Assembly: GCA_900753135.1 (NCBI GenBank)
Contig: CAADXZ010000054.1
Location: 1 to 5,676, forward strand
Direction of reading: 5' to 3'
Length of the DNA stretch: 5,676 nt
DNA from: Clostridia bacterium
GTDB lineage: Bacteria; Bacillota; Clostridia; TANB77; UBA1234
Below the pieces are notes generated by a model. It was not told where the DNA came from. It saw only the letters and a program-made list of their open reading frames with translations, and searched no databases. How positions within the stretch are numbered: position 1 is the first letter of the stretch; each line of letters opens with the position of its first letter. Positions 5,676-5,676 of this stretch are shown here, one piece after another. A program made the translations under genes and the position numbers.

Positions 5676-5676
5676 A

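Noticed and set aside
1..5676. A circular molecule whose linear sequence overlaps itself by 59 bp.
   Set aside because: The overlap contains a mismatch (29/5645) and the cargo is housekeeping genes without replication functions, so a dispersed repeat is more likely.
1..5676. A composite transposon bounded by the two terminal repeats.
   Set aside because: The repeats are direct and only 59 bp, with no transposase between them, no visible target duplication, and essential genes as cargo.

Overview
The window is AT-rich (roughly 30% GC by eye) and looks like chromosome of a low-GC Gram-positive bacterium, probably a clostridium or a related gut Bacillota. Supporting signs are strong GGAGG-type ribosome binding sites before every gene, a near-consensus sigma-A promoter, and the metG-tatD gene pair typical of Firmicutes. 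TGA is used as a stop (acpS, tatD) and Trp is TGG, so the genetic code is standard, not the Mycoplasma code. The genus cannot be fixed from sequence alone.

All five genes lie on the minus strand and read as one transcription unit, right to left: acpS (holo-ACP synthase), metG (methionyl-tRNA synthetase with two zinc knuckles and a C-terminal tRNA-binding domain), tatD (metal-dependent DNase), trpS (tryptophanyl-tRNA synthetase) and a Fic-domain protein with a C-terminal winged helix. The first three gaps are 16, 15 and 11 bp. The trpS-fic gap is 45 bp if fic starts at its Shine-Dalgarno-supported ATG at 1201. A promoter (-35 TTGTCA, 17-bp spacer, extended -10 TGATATAAT) lies just upstream of acpS. 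A strong rho-independent terminator closes the unit just after fic. The unit joins translation (two aminoacyl-tRNA synthetases), lipid cofactor attachment (AcpS) and DNA/tRNA quality control (TatD), with a likely AMP-transferase regulator at its end. The mRNA leader is only about 25 nt, and no T-box leader is present although two synthetase genes are in the unit.

The non-coding ends are the least ordinary part. A 59-bp direct repeat with one mismatch sits at both extreme ends of the window (1-59 and 5617-5675) and can fold into a bulged hairpin. The right copy is preceded by a second strong hairpin. Next to the left copy is a 77-bp element with perfect 22-bp inverted arms (61-137), whose right arm supplies the T-tract of the operon terminator. 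Region 5470-5592 holds nothing I can assign. I see no CRISPR array, tRNA, rRNA, transposase or phage gene, and no clear undescribed multi-gene system. The best novelty candidates are the terminal dispersed repeat, the long palindrome and the repeat-bearing Fic-winged-helix gene.
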